A DNA stretch of 64,000 nucleotides, taken from assembly GCA_951812755.1 (NCBI GenBank), contig OX638329.1, positions 1,969,339-2,033,338 of the forward strand, in the 5' to 3' direction. Positions 1 through 8,485 of this stretch are shown here, piece by piece. The notes beneath the pieces were generated by a model. The model was not told the DNA's origin. It made no database searches and was given only the letters and a program-made list of their open reading frames with translations. Source of the DNA: an uncultured Latescibacterota bacterium. Lineage in GTDB: Bacteria > Latescibacterota > UBA2968. A program made the translations under genes and the position numbers. Numbering within the stretch: position 1 is the first letter of the stretch; the number at the start of each line of letters is the position of its first letter.

Positions 1-1026
1 GCCCAATGCTTCAAATTGGGACGATGGGATTTGACAGAGCGCGGGATAGAACAATTAGAGGATGTGGAAACACTCGCAGAATCTCCTTATGCAATTGTCG
101 GTGCCACGGGATTTGGCCTCTATCAGCTTTTTGAAGGTCGCAAGGGGACGTTCCCGCAGGTATTTGATTGGGTTGTATTTGATGAGGCATCGCAGATGCT
201 CATTCCCCAAGCGTTGTTGAGCCTGCTCTATGGCAAGGGAAATTTCCTGTTTGCCGGAGACACCAAACAATTGCCGCCCATTGTCCTGTCAGATGGCAAA
301 GAGGAGGAGATGGGCACACACCATTCCGCACTGTCCTATCTGCTCGGTCAATACGACCCCGCCCACCGCATCCGCCTGGATCGCACGTATCGCATGAACG
401 AAGACCTGTGTGCTTTTCCCAGTTACATGTGGTATGATGGCGACCTCCGCGCCCACGCTGGCAATGCACACAACCGACTCGCGCTGCAACACACCGACCA
501 CCGCGATCTTTTAGACCGCGTTCTCGATCCGACAAAACCCGTTGTTCTCCTCATTGTCGATCACCAGGACCGTCACCAGAAATCCGATGAGGAAATCGAG
601 ATGACAACCCAACTCGCCCATCGTTTGATTGCCGAACACAGTTTGGATGCCGATCAAATCGCGCTGATTTCGCCCCACCGCGCACAAAACAACGCCACCG
701 CCGACCGCCTCGCAAAGCGACTTGGAGATGCCAACGCCAAACTGCCCTTAATCGATACGGTAGAACGCGTGCAAGGCGCGGAACGCGATGTCATTCTATA
801 TGCCTTTACCGCATCCGATCCCGATTATGTCACCAGCCCATTTTTGAACAATCCCAATCGCTTTAACGTGGCTATCACACGCGCCCGGCAAAAGCTGATT
901 GTGGTGGGTAGCCAGGCGTTTTTCTTCGCCATTCCACAATCAGAGGACGCATTAAAAGCCAACCGCTGTTTCAAGGCGTTTTACGAGTTTTGTAGGGAAC
1001 GAGAGAGTTTGTTTTTTTGGAAGTAG
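1..1026 (+). CDS. SF1 helicase, Upf1/Dna2-like, C-terminal part (5' end outside window)
   Basis: The reading frame is open to the first base of the window, so this is the C-terminal part of a larger protein. Visible superfamily-1 helicase motifs, in order: a Walker B/motif II with DEAS (about residue 60 of the visible part), motif III GDTKQLPP, a TYRM motif IV region, and near the end a VQGAERD motif V/Va followed by NVAITRARQKL, the motif VI of Upf1/Dna2-type (AAA_12) helicases. Walker A must lie upstream. The family unwinds nucleic acid with ATP; the specific substrate cannot be told from this fragment. It stops just before a repeat-rich gap and comM. Confidence 0.85.
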   Translation, partial: AQCFKLGRWDLTERGIEQLEDVETLAESPYAIVGATGFGLYQLFEGRKGTFPQVFDWVVFDEASQMLIPQALLSLLYGKGNFLFAGDTKQLPPIVLSDGKEEEMGTHHSALSYLLGQYDPAHRIRLDRTYRMNEDLCAFPSYMWYDGDLRAHAGNAHNRLALQHTDHRDLLDRVLDPTKPVVLLIVDHQDRHQKSDEEIEMTTQLAHRLIAEHSLDADQIALISPHRAQNNATADRLAKRLGDANAKLPLIDTVERVQGAERDVILYAFTASDPDYVTSPFLNNPNRFNVAITRARQKLIVVGSQAFFFAIPQSEDALKANRCFKAFYEFCRERESLFFWK

Positions 1027-1037
1027 TCAGTAGTCAG
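1022..1037. repeat. Short AGTAGTC-type direct repeat at gene end
   Basis: AGTAGTCAGTAGTCAG is two copies of a 7-bp unit and overlaps the stop codon of the helicase gene. A similar string with one-base changes, CAGTGGTCAGCAGTCAG, lies at 8343-8359 inside the MITE-like element. The two sites look like one dispersed intergenic repeat type. Confidence 0.5.
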
Positions 1038-1082
1038 TCCGCCCAGCCCCCAGTCTCAAGTCTCCAGCCCCATCTTTGCCTT

Positions 1083-1114
1083 TCTTTGTGTCTTTGTGTC
1101 TTTGTGTCTTTGTG
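1083..1114. repeat. Tandem 8-bp repeat, four perfect copies of TCTTTGTG
   Basis: Four exact head-to-tail copies of TCTTTGTG in the gap between the helicase gene and comM (1027-1318). I see no other gene in this gap; the open frames here are made of the repeat. The unit resembles low-complexity intergenic repeats seen in many environmental genomes (general knowledge, not checked). Confidence 0.8.
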
Positions 1115-1318
1115 TGAGATCCTCGCACCCTGCACTTTCCTCTGCACATTTTGTTCTCTCCGAACTACCCATTGTGAACACATCGTTCAACCCATATCTG
1201 TTCCGATATTGTGTATTTGTTTCTATAACAACAAGTTACGCTCCGTGTCGTTCTGGCATAGTCCTTGCCTGTTAGTAGTGCTTCTTTCTGTTGGTTCCTT
1301 TCAGGCAAGGAGGTTTTG

Positions 1319-2857
1319 ATGACTGCGCGTGTGTTGAGTTGTGCAACACTGGGTATTGATGCGTATATCGTGCATATTGAGGCGGATATTTCGCGTCGGC
1401 TTCCCGCATTTTCAGTGGTGGGTTTGCCCGATAGTGCTGTGAAGGAAAGCCGGGATCGGGTGATGGCTGCGATTAAAAATGCCGGGCGAACATTTCCAAA
1501 TAATCGGGTTACGGTGAATTTGGCACCGGCAGATATCCGAAAAGAAGGCTCGGCATTTGATTTGCCGATTGCCATAGGCATTATTGCCGCGATGAGCGGT
1601 TCAATTTCACCCGAGAAGCTGTCGCAATATCTCATTCTGGGCGAGTTGGCATTAGATGGTACAGTGCGTCCCGTGCGCGGTGCGCTGCCAATGGCTGTGG
1701 AAGCCAAAAAGGCGGGCTTAAAAGGGTTGCTCGTTCCTGTGGAGAATGCGCGAGAGGCGGCGATTACAGGAGGGTTAGATGTTTTGCCAGTGCGCGATTT
1801 GGGTGAGGCACTGGATTTTTTGGAAGGGTACTGCGATATCATACCCTTTGAAATCAATAGCAAGGCGATTTTTCGACAGGCTCGGATGCATCGGGTGGAT
1901 TTTAAGGATGTGCGCGGGCAAGAGCATGCAAAACGGGCGTTGGAGGTGGCAGCGGCAGGCGCGCATAACGCGATTCTCATGGGACCACCAGGATCGGGAA
2001 AGACGATGCTCGCCAGAAGATTGCCGACCATTTTACCCGATTTGACTCTGGATGAGGCTCTGCAGACGACAAAAATTCACTCGGTAGCGGGGTTGCTACC
2101 GCCCGATACGGCACTGGTGGCAGTCAGGCCGTTTCGCTCGCCGCATCACACGATTTCAGATGCGGGATTGATCGGTGGCGGTTCCTATCCCCGGCCCGGA
2201 GAGGTGTCGCTGGCACATCACGGGGTGTTGTTTTTGGATGAGCTTCCAGAGTTTAAGAAACAGGTTTTGGAATCTCTCCGCCAACCTATTGAAGATAGTT
2301 TTGTGACAATTGCACGGGCGGCGATGTCGCTTTCGTATCCCGCGCGGTTTATGCTCGTTTGCGCTATGAATCCATGTCCATGCGGGTATTTGGGCGATCC
2401 ACACCACGAGTGTATTTGCTCGCCACCTGTGGTGCAGCGCTATGTCAATCGCATCTCGGGACCGTTGATGGATCGCATTGATATTCACGTAGAAGCCCCG
2501 GCTGTGCAGTATGAAGAACTGGCCAATGAACCGGCTGGCGAGTCTTCCGCAGAGGTTCGCAGGCGCGTGCAAGGCGCGCGGCAAATACAGTTGGACCGGT
2601 TTGAGGGTTATAGCGATTTATTTAGCAATGCACACATGGGGCCGCGAGAGATTCGGATGTTTTGTAAAATAGATGATAGGAGCGAGGAGTTGTTGCGGAT
2701 GGCGATTACGCGATTGGGGCTGTCGGCACGGGCTTATGATCGAATCCTGAAGGCGAGCCGCACGATAGCAGATCTGGAAGGCGAAGAGGATATCCAATCG
2801 CGCCACGTTGCCGAGGCGATTCAATACCGTAGTCTGGATAGAAGGTTGTGGGAGTGA
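1319..2857 (+). CDS. comM: YifB/ComM family Mg-chelatase-like AAA ATPase
   Basis: The 512-residue length matches the family (about 500-510). The N-terminal Lon-protease-like fold (about 1-170) has the family string VVGLPDSAVKESRDR. A Mg-chelatase AAA core follows, with Walker A GPPGSGKT (222-229) and Walker B LFLDE (304-308), then the cysteine cluster of the family (C353, C355, C365, C367) and a C-terminal chelatase lid. ComM is a hexameric helicase that promotes branch migration during natural transformation; many YifB proteins sit in non-competent bacteria with unknown role. The start is fixed by a perfect AAGGAGG ending six bases before the ATG; an earlier in-frame codon at 1265 lacks a ribosome site. 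Confidence 0.95.
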   Translation: MTARVLSCATLGIDAYIVHIEADISRRLPAFSVVGLPDSAVKESRDRVMAAIKNAGRTFPNNRVTVNLAPADIRKEGSAFDLPIAIGIIAAMSGSISPEKLSQYLILGELALDGTVRPVRGALPMAVEAKKAGLKGLLVPVENAREAAITGGLDVLPVRDLGEALDFLEGYCDIIPFEINSKAIFRQARMHRVDFKDVRGQEHAKRALEVAAAGAHNAILMGPPGSGKTMLARRLPTILPDLTLDEALQTTKIHSVAGLLPPDTALVAVRPFRSPHHTISDAGLIGGGSYPRPGEVSLAHHGVLFLDELPEFKKQVLESLRQPIEDSFVTIARAAMSLSYPARFMLVCAMNPCPCGYLGDPHHECICSPPVVQRYVNRISGPLMDRIDIHVEAPAVQYEELANEPAGESSAEVRRRVQGARQIQLDRFEGYSDLFSNAHMGPREIRMFCKIDDRSEELLRMAITRLGLSARAYDRILKASRTIADLEGEEDIQSRHVAEAIQYRSLDRRLWE

Positions 2858-2865
2858 GATCACAA

Positions 2866-2894
2866 TTGTAAAACTATGTCCAGGACGGTATATT
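2866..2894 (+). promoter_or_regulatory. Candidate sigma-70 promoter for the antitoxin-like gene
   Basis: TTGTAA (2866-2871) and TATATT (2889-2894) are 17 bp apart, 32 bp before the ATG at 2927. This is a weak -35 and good -10; TATTAT two bases further on is an alternative -10. It would let the small regulator be transcribed independently of comM, which ends at 2857. Confidence 0.4.
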
Positions 2895-2926
2895 ATGACA
2901 TACCTTATTGAGCAGGAGTATCTAAA

Positions 2927-3268
2927 ATGAAAAAAGAACTGTTTGATGATTTACTCCAAAGTGTGCGCGAGGGAGGTGCTATTATGCGCGGTGAGATGGC
3001 ACCGAGTCGCGTATTTGATTTTACGCCTTTGGATGTCAAAGCTATTCGCGAAAAGCTGAACAAGTCTCAACATGAATTTGCACTCATGATCGGTATGAGT
3101 ACGTCAACGCTACAAGATTGGGAAAAAGAGTGTTGCATTCCCCAGGGGGCTGCCCGTGCAGTATTAAAAATTGTGGAAAAGAATCCTCAAGAGTTTGCCG
3201 AGGTGTTAGAGGTGTGTAAAAGATCTCTGGTCGAGGATCGTCAGGTCTCGTCCAGTCAACAGGATTAA
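2927..3268 (+). CDS. NadS/HigA-type XRE-family antitoxin or transcriptional regulator
   Basis: 113 residues. Residues about 40-100 form a Cro/C1-type helix-turn-helix with the NadS/HigA2 signature: IREKLNKSQHEFALMIG, then STSTLQDWEKE, then PQGAARAVLKIVEKNP. Family members normally bind DNA as the antitoxin of a RelE/HigB-type toxin and autoregulate. No toxin gene is beside it: comM ends 69 bp upstream, and a strong terminator and a gene on the other strand follow. It is therefore an orphan antitoxin or a stand-alone regulator. The ribosome site is CAGGAG. Confidence 0.8.
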   Translation: MKKELFDDLLQSVREGGAIMRGEMAPSRVFDFTPLDVKAIREKLNKSQHEFALMIGMSTSTLQDWEKECCIPQGAARAVLKIVEKNPQEFAEVLEVCKRSLVEDRQVSSSQQD

Positions 3269-3296
3269 ATTCATCCTGAATTGGTAGGTATAAAAA

Positions 3297-3332
3297 CAAA
3301 AAGCGGAGCTTTGAAAGATGCTCCGCTTTTTT
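3297..3332. terminator. Rho-independent terminator, likely bidirectional
   Basis: AAGCGGAGC (3301-3309), a 10-nt loop and GCTCCGCTT (3320-3328), followed by a T run and preceded by an A run. It serves the regulator gene ending at 3268 and, read on the other strand, the small gene ending at 3367. Confidence 0.9.
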
Positions 3333-3366
3333 GTAATACGTAGGCGATTTGTTTGAATATTTACCA

Positions 3367-3594
3367 TTAGCCTTCCGGCGTCATGAGAGCCTTTTCCACG
3401 GCTTCTGGCAAGTTAATAGCTACAAACATGGACGATGGATAGAGGTAGCCATCAAGCTCTGATTTGTCCTCATCAACAATACGGGACAGGCCCTTGCTTT
3501 CTGCGTCGGCATCTGGCAACTTGCGATAGGCTTTGCCCACAATTAGACTTGCGGGATTACTTTCATTGCTGATACAAATTACAAAATCATTCAT
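3367..3594 (-). CDS. Small uncharacterised protein, same family as the one at 17644-17883
   Basis: 75 residues with no domain I can name. It clearly resembles the 79-residue product at 17644-17883. Both have an opening F-x-(I/L)-C-(I/L)-(S/N), a central ASL-x-VGK-x-YR and P(D)-D/E stretch, an RI(V/I)DE motif and a closing (V/I)-(N/D)-LP-(E/D)-AV. Similar small proteins are, to my knowledge, common in cyanobacteria and other environmental bacteria without assigned function. Here it faces an orphan antitoxin gene; the other copy directly follows a YgiT-type zinc-finger gene. A toxin-antitoxin link is inference only. Confidence 0.7.
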   Translation of the reverse strand: MNDFVICISNESNPASLIVGKAYRKLPDADAESKGLSRIVDEDKSELDGYLYPSSMFVAINLPEAVEKALMTPEG

Positions 3595-3888
3595 TGAATT
3601 ACCCTTTTAATTTTATAATCTTTACGCCCTATTCCGTGGGCTTCAAACCAGTGTATTTCAGCTATACAAACCATACCATTTGCGAATCGCACATTTGCTA
3701 TGCCCTTCAACTTACGCCAATGTCCTCTGCCATAAGTGCGATTCAGATAGTGCCGAATATACACCCCGCGACCTGTGGCGATGGTCTCAATCAGAATTGA
3801 TACTGCTTCGAGAGGGTGTATATTTCAAAAATAGCGTGATTTTATAACAGAAACAAGTGGAATGTGTAACAAAGAACAAGGTCAATGC
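3595..3888. other. Intergenic stretch, no gene seen
   Basis: About 290 bp between the divergently oriented small gene and the acylase gene. The one open frame in it has no recognisable protein and no ribosome site. It must hold the promoters of both neighbours, but I see no strong consensus pair. Confidence 0.5.
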
Positions 3889-6072
3889 ATGAAACGCGAT
3901 GCGAAAAAAATTGTGATAAGAGGTGTAAAGGGCGAAGTGTGTATTCAGCGGATGGCACATGGGTTTCCGCATATCTCGGCGCGGGATGAGGAGGACCGGT
4001 ATTACGGTCTGGGTTATGCACATGGCCGGGATCGGCAGATGCACATGTGGTTGCTCAAGCTCATCGGGCGCGGGAATGCTTCTGCCCATCTGAAAGCAGA
4101 TGACGAGTTGATTGAGGTAGATCGGTTTATGCGCTGGCTCAATATCGCGGGTGATGCGGATCGGGAAGCGCGGCATTTGTCACCAGAGGTGCAAGCGATT
4201 CTGGATGCGTATTGCAAGGGAGTGAATCAGGCGGTGCGCGCGATGGGAACGCCTTTTGAGTTTAAGCTGATGGGATATCAACCAGATGATTGGACGCCGG
4301 CAGATGCACTGCTGATGGTTAAGCTGATCGGGTTTGTGGGGCTTTCGCAAATGCAGGGCGATATGGAAAAGTTGATTGTTCAGTTGATTCAAAAGGGCGT
4401 GGATACCGAGCGGTTGAAGGAACTTTTTCCGGCGATTCGGGATGATGTATCAGAAGAGTACATCGATTTGATAAAGAAGGTGCGTCTGGTGCGTCCGATG
4501 ATCCCGAGATCTGTGGTGTGGCGCGATTTGTTGCCCAATTTTTCCGCGAGCAATAATTGGGCTGTGCGTCCGTCAAAGACGGCGTCTGGATGGGCGATGT
4601 TGTGCGGAGATCCGCATCTGCAGTTGCAATTGCCTTCGGTGTGGTATCAGGCGGTGCTGGCTGGAGACGATGAGTATTTGATGGGGGCGACGCTGCCGGG
4701 GTTGCCGGTTGTGGCTATGGGACGGTCACAACATTTGTCGTGGGCAGCGACCTATGGTACCGCCGATGTGTGTGATTATTTTGTGGAGGAGGTGAAGGGT
4801 GGGAAGTACAGGTGTGGGGATAAATGGGTGCCTCTGCGGGTGAGAGAAGAGGTTATTCGGCCCAAGAAGCGGAATCCGATCAGGTTGCGTGTTTGCGAGA
4901 CAGAGCGCGGTTTGTTGGAGGGCGAGGTCAATGAGGATGGGTATTATTTGTGTTATGCGTGGACGGGTAAGCAGCAAAAAGGGACGGGTGCGGATGCACT
5001 GGATTGCGTTTTGCGAATTACAAAATCGAAGGGTGTTGAAGAGGCACGGGATTATTTTGCCGGGTTGACGTTTGCGCCGTTTAATTGGGTGTTTGCAGAT
5101 CGGGCGGGGAATATTGGTTATCAACTCGGGGGGCTGGTGCCCAAACAACCCGAGAGTACGTCGGGGTTGCTTCCGTATTTGGGTTGGGATGAGAAACAGA
5201 ATTGGGATGGGATGGTCGATCCCAAGTTGTATCCGCGTGCGGTCAATCCCGAATGTGATTTTATTGTGACGGCAAATCAGGATCTCAATTTTATGGGGCA
5301 GACTGAGCCAATGAAATTGTCGATTTCGTCTTATCGCGCGGATCGGATCTGCGAGATGTTGGAGGAAAAAGATGATTTAACAGTAGAAGATATGAAGCGG
5401 ATTCACTGCGATCTTTACGCGCTTCAGGCCCGGGAGTTTATGGCGATTATACGTCCGTTATTACCAGAATCGGAGAACGGGGAGCTATTGCGGGAGTGGG
5501 ATTTGTGTTATGATGCAGATTCTCTGGGCGCGACGCTTTTTGAGCGCGTTTATCGCGAACTCGTTTTGCTCGTTTTTGGGGATAATGGCCTGGGACGCGA
5601 GATGATAGTGCATCTGCTGGATGGTACGACGCTGTTCAGTGTTCTGCACGGATATTTTGATCGCATTCTTTTGAGCGAGGCGTCGGTCTGGTTTGGAGAT
5701 GAGTCGCGCGAAGCTCTGTATCATACGGCGATTGAACGCGGGTTAAAGGAGAAAGCCGTGCCGCACGGCGAAGTGAGTAAGGTTTATATTGAACATATTT
5801 TTTTCAGGGGGAAGTTGCCGCGGTTTTTGGGATTTGATTATTCGCTTGCAAATATTGGCAGCCGGTCAACGGTTTCTCAGGCTGGCTTGTTCAAAGGCGG
5901 CGCGCTTGCGCCAACTTTTCGAATGATTTGCGATTTTGGGGAGGATGTGCTACACGCGAATGTTGCAGGGGGTGCCTCAGATCGTCGTTTTTCCAAATTC
6001 TATACGTCGGGGTTGGATGCGTGGGAACGGGGGGATTACGAGGTTTTAGACCCGTTGGGGAATGACTGCTAA
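3889..6072 (+). CDS. Penicillin acylase family Ntn-hydrolase
   Basis: 727 residues, the usual size of a penicillin/acyl-homoserine-lactone acylase precursor. The family hydrolyses amide bonds after self-cleavage that exposes an N-terminal serine. The N-terminal part has the GYAHGRDRQMHMWL motif of the alpha chain. FSASNNWAV marks the cleavage site, with Ser221 (SNNW) as nucleophile; a DPHLQLQLPSVWY motif follows, and NWVFAD and TANQD lie further on as expected of the beta chain. Unlike most members it shows no signal peptide, so it may act in the cytoplasm. ATG at 3889 has AAGG seven bases upstream; an ATG at 3862 is in frame but poorly placed. The 3' end overlaps the convergent sulfatase by 4 bp. 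Confidence 0.9.
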   Translation: MKRDAKKIVIRGVKGEVCIQRMAHGFPHISARDEEDRYYGLGYAHGRDRQMHMWLLKLIGRGNASAHLKADDELIEVDRFMRWLNIAGDADREARHLSPEVQAILDAYCKGVNQAVRAMGTPFEFKLMGYQPDDWTPADALLMVKLIGFVGLSQMQGDMEKLIVQLIQKGVDTERLKELFPAIRDDVSEEYIDLIKKVRLVRPMIPRSVVWRDLLPNFSASNNWAVRPSKTASGWAMLCGDPHLQLQLPSVWYQAVLAGDDEYLMGATLPGLPVVAMGRSQHLSWAATYGTADVCDYFVEEVKGGKYRCGDKWVPLRVREEVIRPKKRNPIRLRVCETERGLLEGEVNEDGYYLCYAWTGKQQKGTGADALDCVLRITKSKGVEEARDYFAGLTFAPFNWVFADRAGNIGYQLGGLVPKQPESTSGLLPYLGWDEKQNWDGMVDPKLYPRAVNPECDFIVTANQDLNFMGQTEPMKLSISSYRADRICEMLEEKDDLTVEDMKRIHCDLYALQAREFMAIIRPLLPESENGELLREWDLCYDADSLGATLFERVYRELVLLVFGDNGLGREMIVHLLDGTTLFSVLHGYFDRILLSEASVWFGDESREALYHTAIERGLKEKAVPHGEVSKVYIEHIFFRGKLPRFLGFDYSLANIGSRSTVSQAGLFKGGALAPTFRMICDFGEDVLHANVAGGASDRRFSKFYTSGLDAWERGDYEVLDPLGNDC

Positions 6073-7445
6073 AAGCTGGTGGCTCTACCAATGCCTTTGA
6101 TTTTTTGATTTGCTTTAGCGCGCTGATCAATTTCTTGGGGGTTGACGATGTTGTGGAGGTCGGCGCGAAGGTCGGAGAGGATGTCGGCACAGGTGGGATC
6201 GTCGGCGCGATTCTCGGTTTCGTCGGGGTCGTTGGCGACGTTGAATAATTGATCGGGGAGACCGACGTAGTGGATGTATTTCCAGTCGCCTTTTTTGATC
6301 ATGAAGCCGCCATTTAGAGCACCCTGAGCGTGGTATTCGCTAAAGATGGGGCGGTCGGGGAAGGCGTGACCGCTGATGGCGGGGAGGAGGCTGCTGCCGG
6401 GCAATGGCGCGGGGTCCTGTTCGGCGAGGTCGAGAAGGGTGGGGAGGATGTCGATGAGGTTGGCTCCTGCGGCGATGCGCTGGTTGCCCGAGGTGTTTGG
6501 GTGGCGAATGATCATGGGGACGCGTACGGAGTGTTCGTAGAAGCATTGCTTTTGCCATATACCGTGGTGTCCACCCATTTCGCCGTGGTCGCTGACGTAG
6601 ATGACGACGGTGTTGTCGCGTAAGGGGGAGTTATCGACTATGTCGAGCAAGCGACCGATGAGGTCGTCCGTGAAAGAGATGAGGCCGTAGTAAGCAGCGG
6701 TTGCTGTGGTGGAGATGGCGTCGGGCAGGGGTTCTTCGTTGCGTAGCCAGTGGCGGAGTTGTTGGATAGAGGGGTGCTGGGTGTCGCAGGGTTCGGTTCT
6801 CGTGTGTGGCAAGATGACGCGGTCGGGATAGTAGCGGTCAAAGTATTCTCGCGGGCACAGGAGGGGGAAGTGGGGGTTCATGAAGCCAGTGTAGAGGAAG
6901 AAGGGACGGTCGGCGTATTGTGCGCGAGATTTGAGGAAGCGCTCGGAGAGGTCGGCGGCTGTGCAGTCGTAGTCGTTTTGCCAGTTTTCGCCGGGGCCGC
7001 ATTCGGTGACGTGGCTGTTGCTGCCGCGCCGGTTGTCGGGTGTGCGCGAGGGGGCACTCATATTCCAGTGTTTCCATTTTTCGGCGTCGTCCATGAGCCG
7101 TTTGCCAAAGCCGTGCAGGCGTTCGGGACCTATGAAGTGGGTGCGGCCGCAGATTGCGGTTTCATAGCCCGCGGCTTCGAGGTAGCTGCCCATTGTGGGG
7201 ATTGTACCCGCGAGAGGTGAGCCGTTGTCATAGGTGCCGATCTGGTGGACGTATTGTCCGGTCATAAAGGACATGCGTGCCGGTACGCATATCGGACAGG
7301 CGGTATAGGCATTGTCAAAGGTGGTGCCTTCGGACGCGAGGCGATTTAGGTGCGGTGTTTCTATATGGGGGTGACCGTAACAGCCGGTGACTGCGGGGTC
7401 GTGTTCATCGCTCATGATGAGCAAGATGTTGGGACGCTGGTTCAT
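6069..7445 (-). CDS. Type I sulfatase (CVPAR), no signal peptide
   Basis: Formylglycine-dependent sulfatase of the alkaline-phosphatase superfamily; it hydrolyses sulfate esters, probably of sugars. NILLIMSDEH supplies the metal-binding Asp13 near the N-terminus, C53-V-P-A-R57 is the C-x-P-x-R site where Cys becomes formylglycine, and VSDHGEMGGHHG is the second metal/DHG motif. The protein starts directly at the catalytic core with no leader, so it is probably cytoplasmic. I chose the ATG at 7445 because GGGAG lies about eight bases before it; ATGs at 7460 and 7451 overlap that site. It ends convergently with the acylase gene and is last in a minus-strand run with other sulfatases. Confidence 0.92.
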   Translation of the reverse strand: MNQRPNILLIMSDEHDPAVTGCYGHPHIETPHLNRLASEGTTFDNAYTACPICVPARMSFMTGQYVHQIGTYDNGSPLAGTIPTMGSYLEAAGYETAICGRTHFIGPERLHGFGKRLMDDAEKWKHWNMSAPSRTPDNRRGSNSHVTECGPGENWQNDYDCTAADLSERFLKSRAQYADRPFFLYTGFMNPHFPLLCPREYFDRYYPDRVILPHTRTEPCDTQHPSIQQLRHWLRNEEPLPDAISTTATAAYYGLISFTDDLIGRLLDIVDNSPLRDNTVVIYVSDHGEMGGHHGIWQKQCFYEHSVRVPMIIRHPNTSGNQRIAAGANLIDILPTLLDLAEQDPAPLPGSSLLPAISGHAFPDRPIFSEYHAQGALNGGFMIKKGDWKYIHYVGLPDQLFNVANDPDETENRADDPTCADILSDLRADLHNIVNPQEIDQRAKANQKIKGIGRATSF

Positions 7446-7496
7446 GCTCATATCTCCCATCTGTGTGTGACGGTTTAGCTCTTGCCGAAATCCAGG

Positions 7497-8264
7497 TCAG
7501 GCCTGGTACAGGCTCTCGGTCGGGATGTCGGTGATCATTGCGTGGCCAGGGGTGTAGGATATCATGAACGGGAGCCTGGCCTGCTCGGCGACAATGCGGG
7601 GTGTGATGCCGCAAGCCCAATACAAGCGGTCCGTTCCTTCGGGTACTTCAAACGGGTGACCGTCCATGTTGACGTTCAGTTCTTCGATACCAAGTTCATC
7701 CGCATTGTTTCTTCCGATTGGGGCGCCGTGACACCCGGGAAAGTGGCTGGTGAATTCCCATACATCGTCGATCATAGCCGGATCGAATGAGCGGATGGTG
7801 ACGGCCATGTTGCCTGAGAAGGGTCCGACTGTTTCGCACGGGAGCGACGTGAGTTGGATGGTCGGTCCAAATGCGGCGGGGTAGCCTTTCTCGGTCAAGA
7901 GGCCGTCGAAGGAGACGCTCGATCCGATCAGGAAAGTAACGGTTCGGTCGTCGAACAGATCTACGATGTCCTGTCGGAGTTCGGTGACTTCGCCATCGCG
8001 TACGATGTCGTATGAACCCAGGTCGGTTCGGATGTCGAGCGCGCGTGCATACTCGGGGCAGTCCGTTTGGCCGGGTTCCATTTTAGCGATCAGCGGGCAG
8101 GGTTTCGGGTTGGCGCGACAGAATGCCTCGAAATCGTCGGCGTAGTCTATGTCCAGAAAGGCGACGTTGACGCACAGGTAGCCGGGTAGGGCTCGGGATG
8201 CGAAGCCTTCGAGTTCGTTGGCTCTGCAAGCGAGTCTGACGTCTAACGGTGTTTTGAATTTCAT
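7497..8264 (-). CDS. DUF1445 protein, putative hydro-lyase / D-glutamate cyclase-like
   Basis: 255 residues, typical for the DUF1445 (UPF0317) family. Visible family strings are FLIGSSVSFDGLL, HFPGCHGAPI, RLYWACGITPR and ISYTPGHAMITD. Members are annotated as putative hydro-lyases, and the mitochondrial homologue is the C-terminal part of D-glutamate cyclase; the substrate here is unknown. The ribosome site is GGAGAG. It lies 51 bp upstream of the sulfatase at 6069-7445. The gap before it toward the next sulfatase holds a MITE-like insertion, which probably split an older operon. Confidence 0.9.
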   Translation of the reverse strand: MKFKTPLDVRLACRANELEGFASRALPGYLCVNVAFLDIDYADDFEAFCRANPKPCPLIAKMEPGQTDCPEYARALDIRTDLGSYDIVRDGEVTELRQDIVDLFDDRTVTFLIGSSVSFDGLLTEKGYPAAFGPTIQLTSLPCETVGPFSGNMAVTIRSFDPAMIDDVWEFTSHFPGCHGAPIGRNNADELGIEELNVNMDGHPFEVPEGTDRLYWACGITPRIVAEQARLPFMISYTPGHAMITDIPTESLYQA

Positions 8265-8298
8265 GTTGCGCTCTCCATTGAAACGCTAATTCATGCTA

Positions 8299-8480
8299 AC
8301 GTGATGTGTGACTTTAAAATAATGGTCAAAAAAATAAGCAATCAGTGGTCAGCAGTCAGAAAAACAAGGATTTTAGAGCCGTCATTGCGGCAGGGTGTTA
8401 GCCGCAATCCAGTGGTTTTGACTTTCTTATATCTGTTTACCGGTATTACTATGTGGCGGTTTTGAAGTCACACATCACGT
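8299..8480. mobile_element. MITE-like non-autonomous element, 182 bp
   Basis: Perfect 16-bp terminal inverted repeats ACGTGATGTGTGACTT (8299-8314) and AAGTCACACATCACGT (8465-8480), flanked by a perfect 8-bp direct repeat TCATGCTA at 8291-8298 and 8481-8488 (likely target duplication). It contains no gene. The right target copy includes the stop codon of the sulfatase that ends at 8486. The inside holds a CAGTGGTCAG-type repeat and a REP-like hairpin. The family of the mobilising transposase is unknown; no matching transposase is in the window. Confidence 0.75.
8384..8408. repeat. REP-like palindrome inside the MITE
   Basis: ATTGCGGC (8384-8391), a 9-nt loop and GCCGCAAT (8401-8408), preceded by CGTC and followed by CCAG. 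The layout CGTCATT...AATCCAG matches a very widespread bacterial repetitive extragenic palindrome type (general knowledge). Its position inside the inverted repeats suggests it is cargo of the element. Confidence 0.7.
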
Positions 8481-8485
8481 TCATG

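Noticed and set aside
1017-1319. Open frame in the gap before comM
   Set aside because: Its translation is made largely of the TCTTTGTG tandem and other low-complexity DNA; no ribosome site.
1165-2031. Minus-strand open frame opposite comM
   Set aside because: Ser/Arg-rich shadow; comM on the plus strand is unambiguous.
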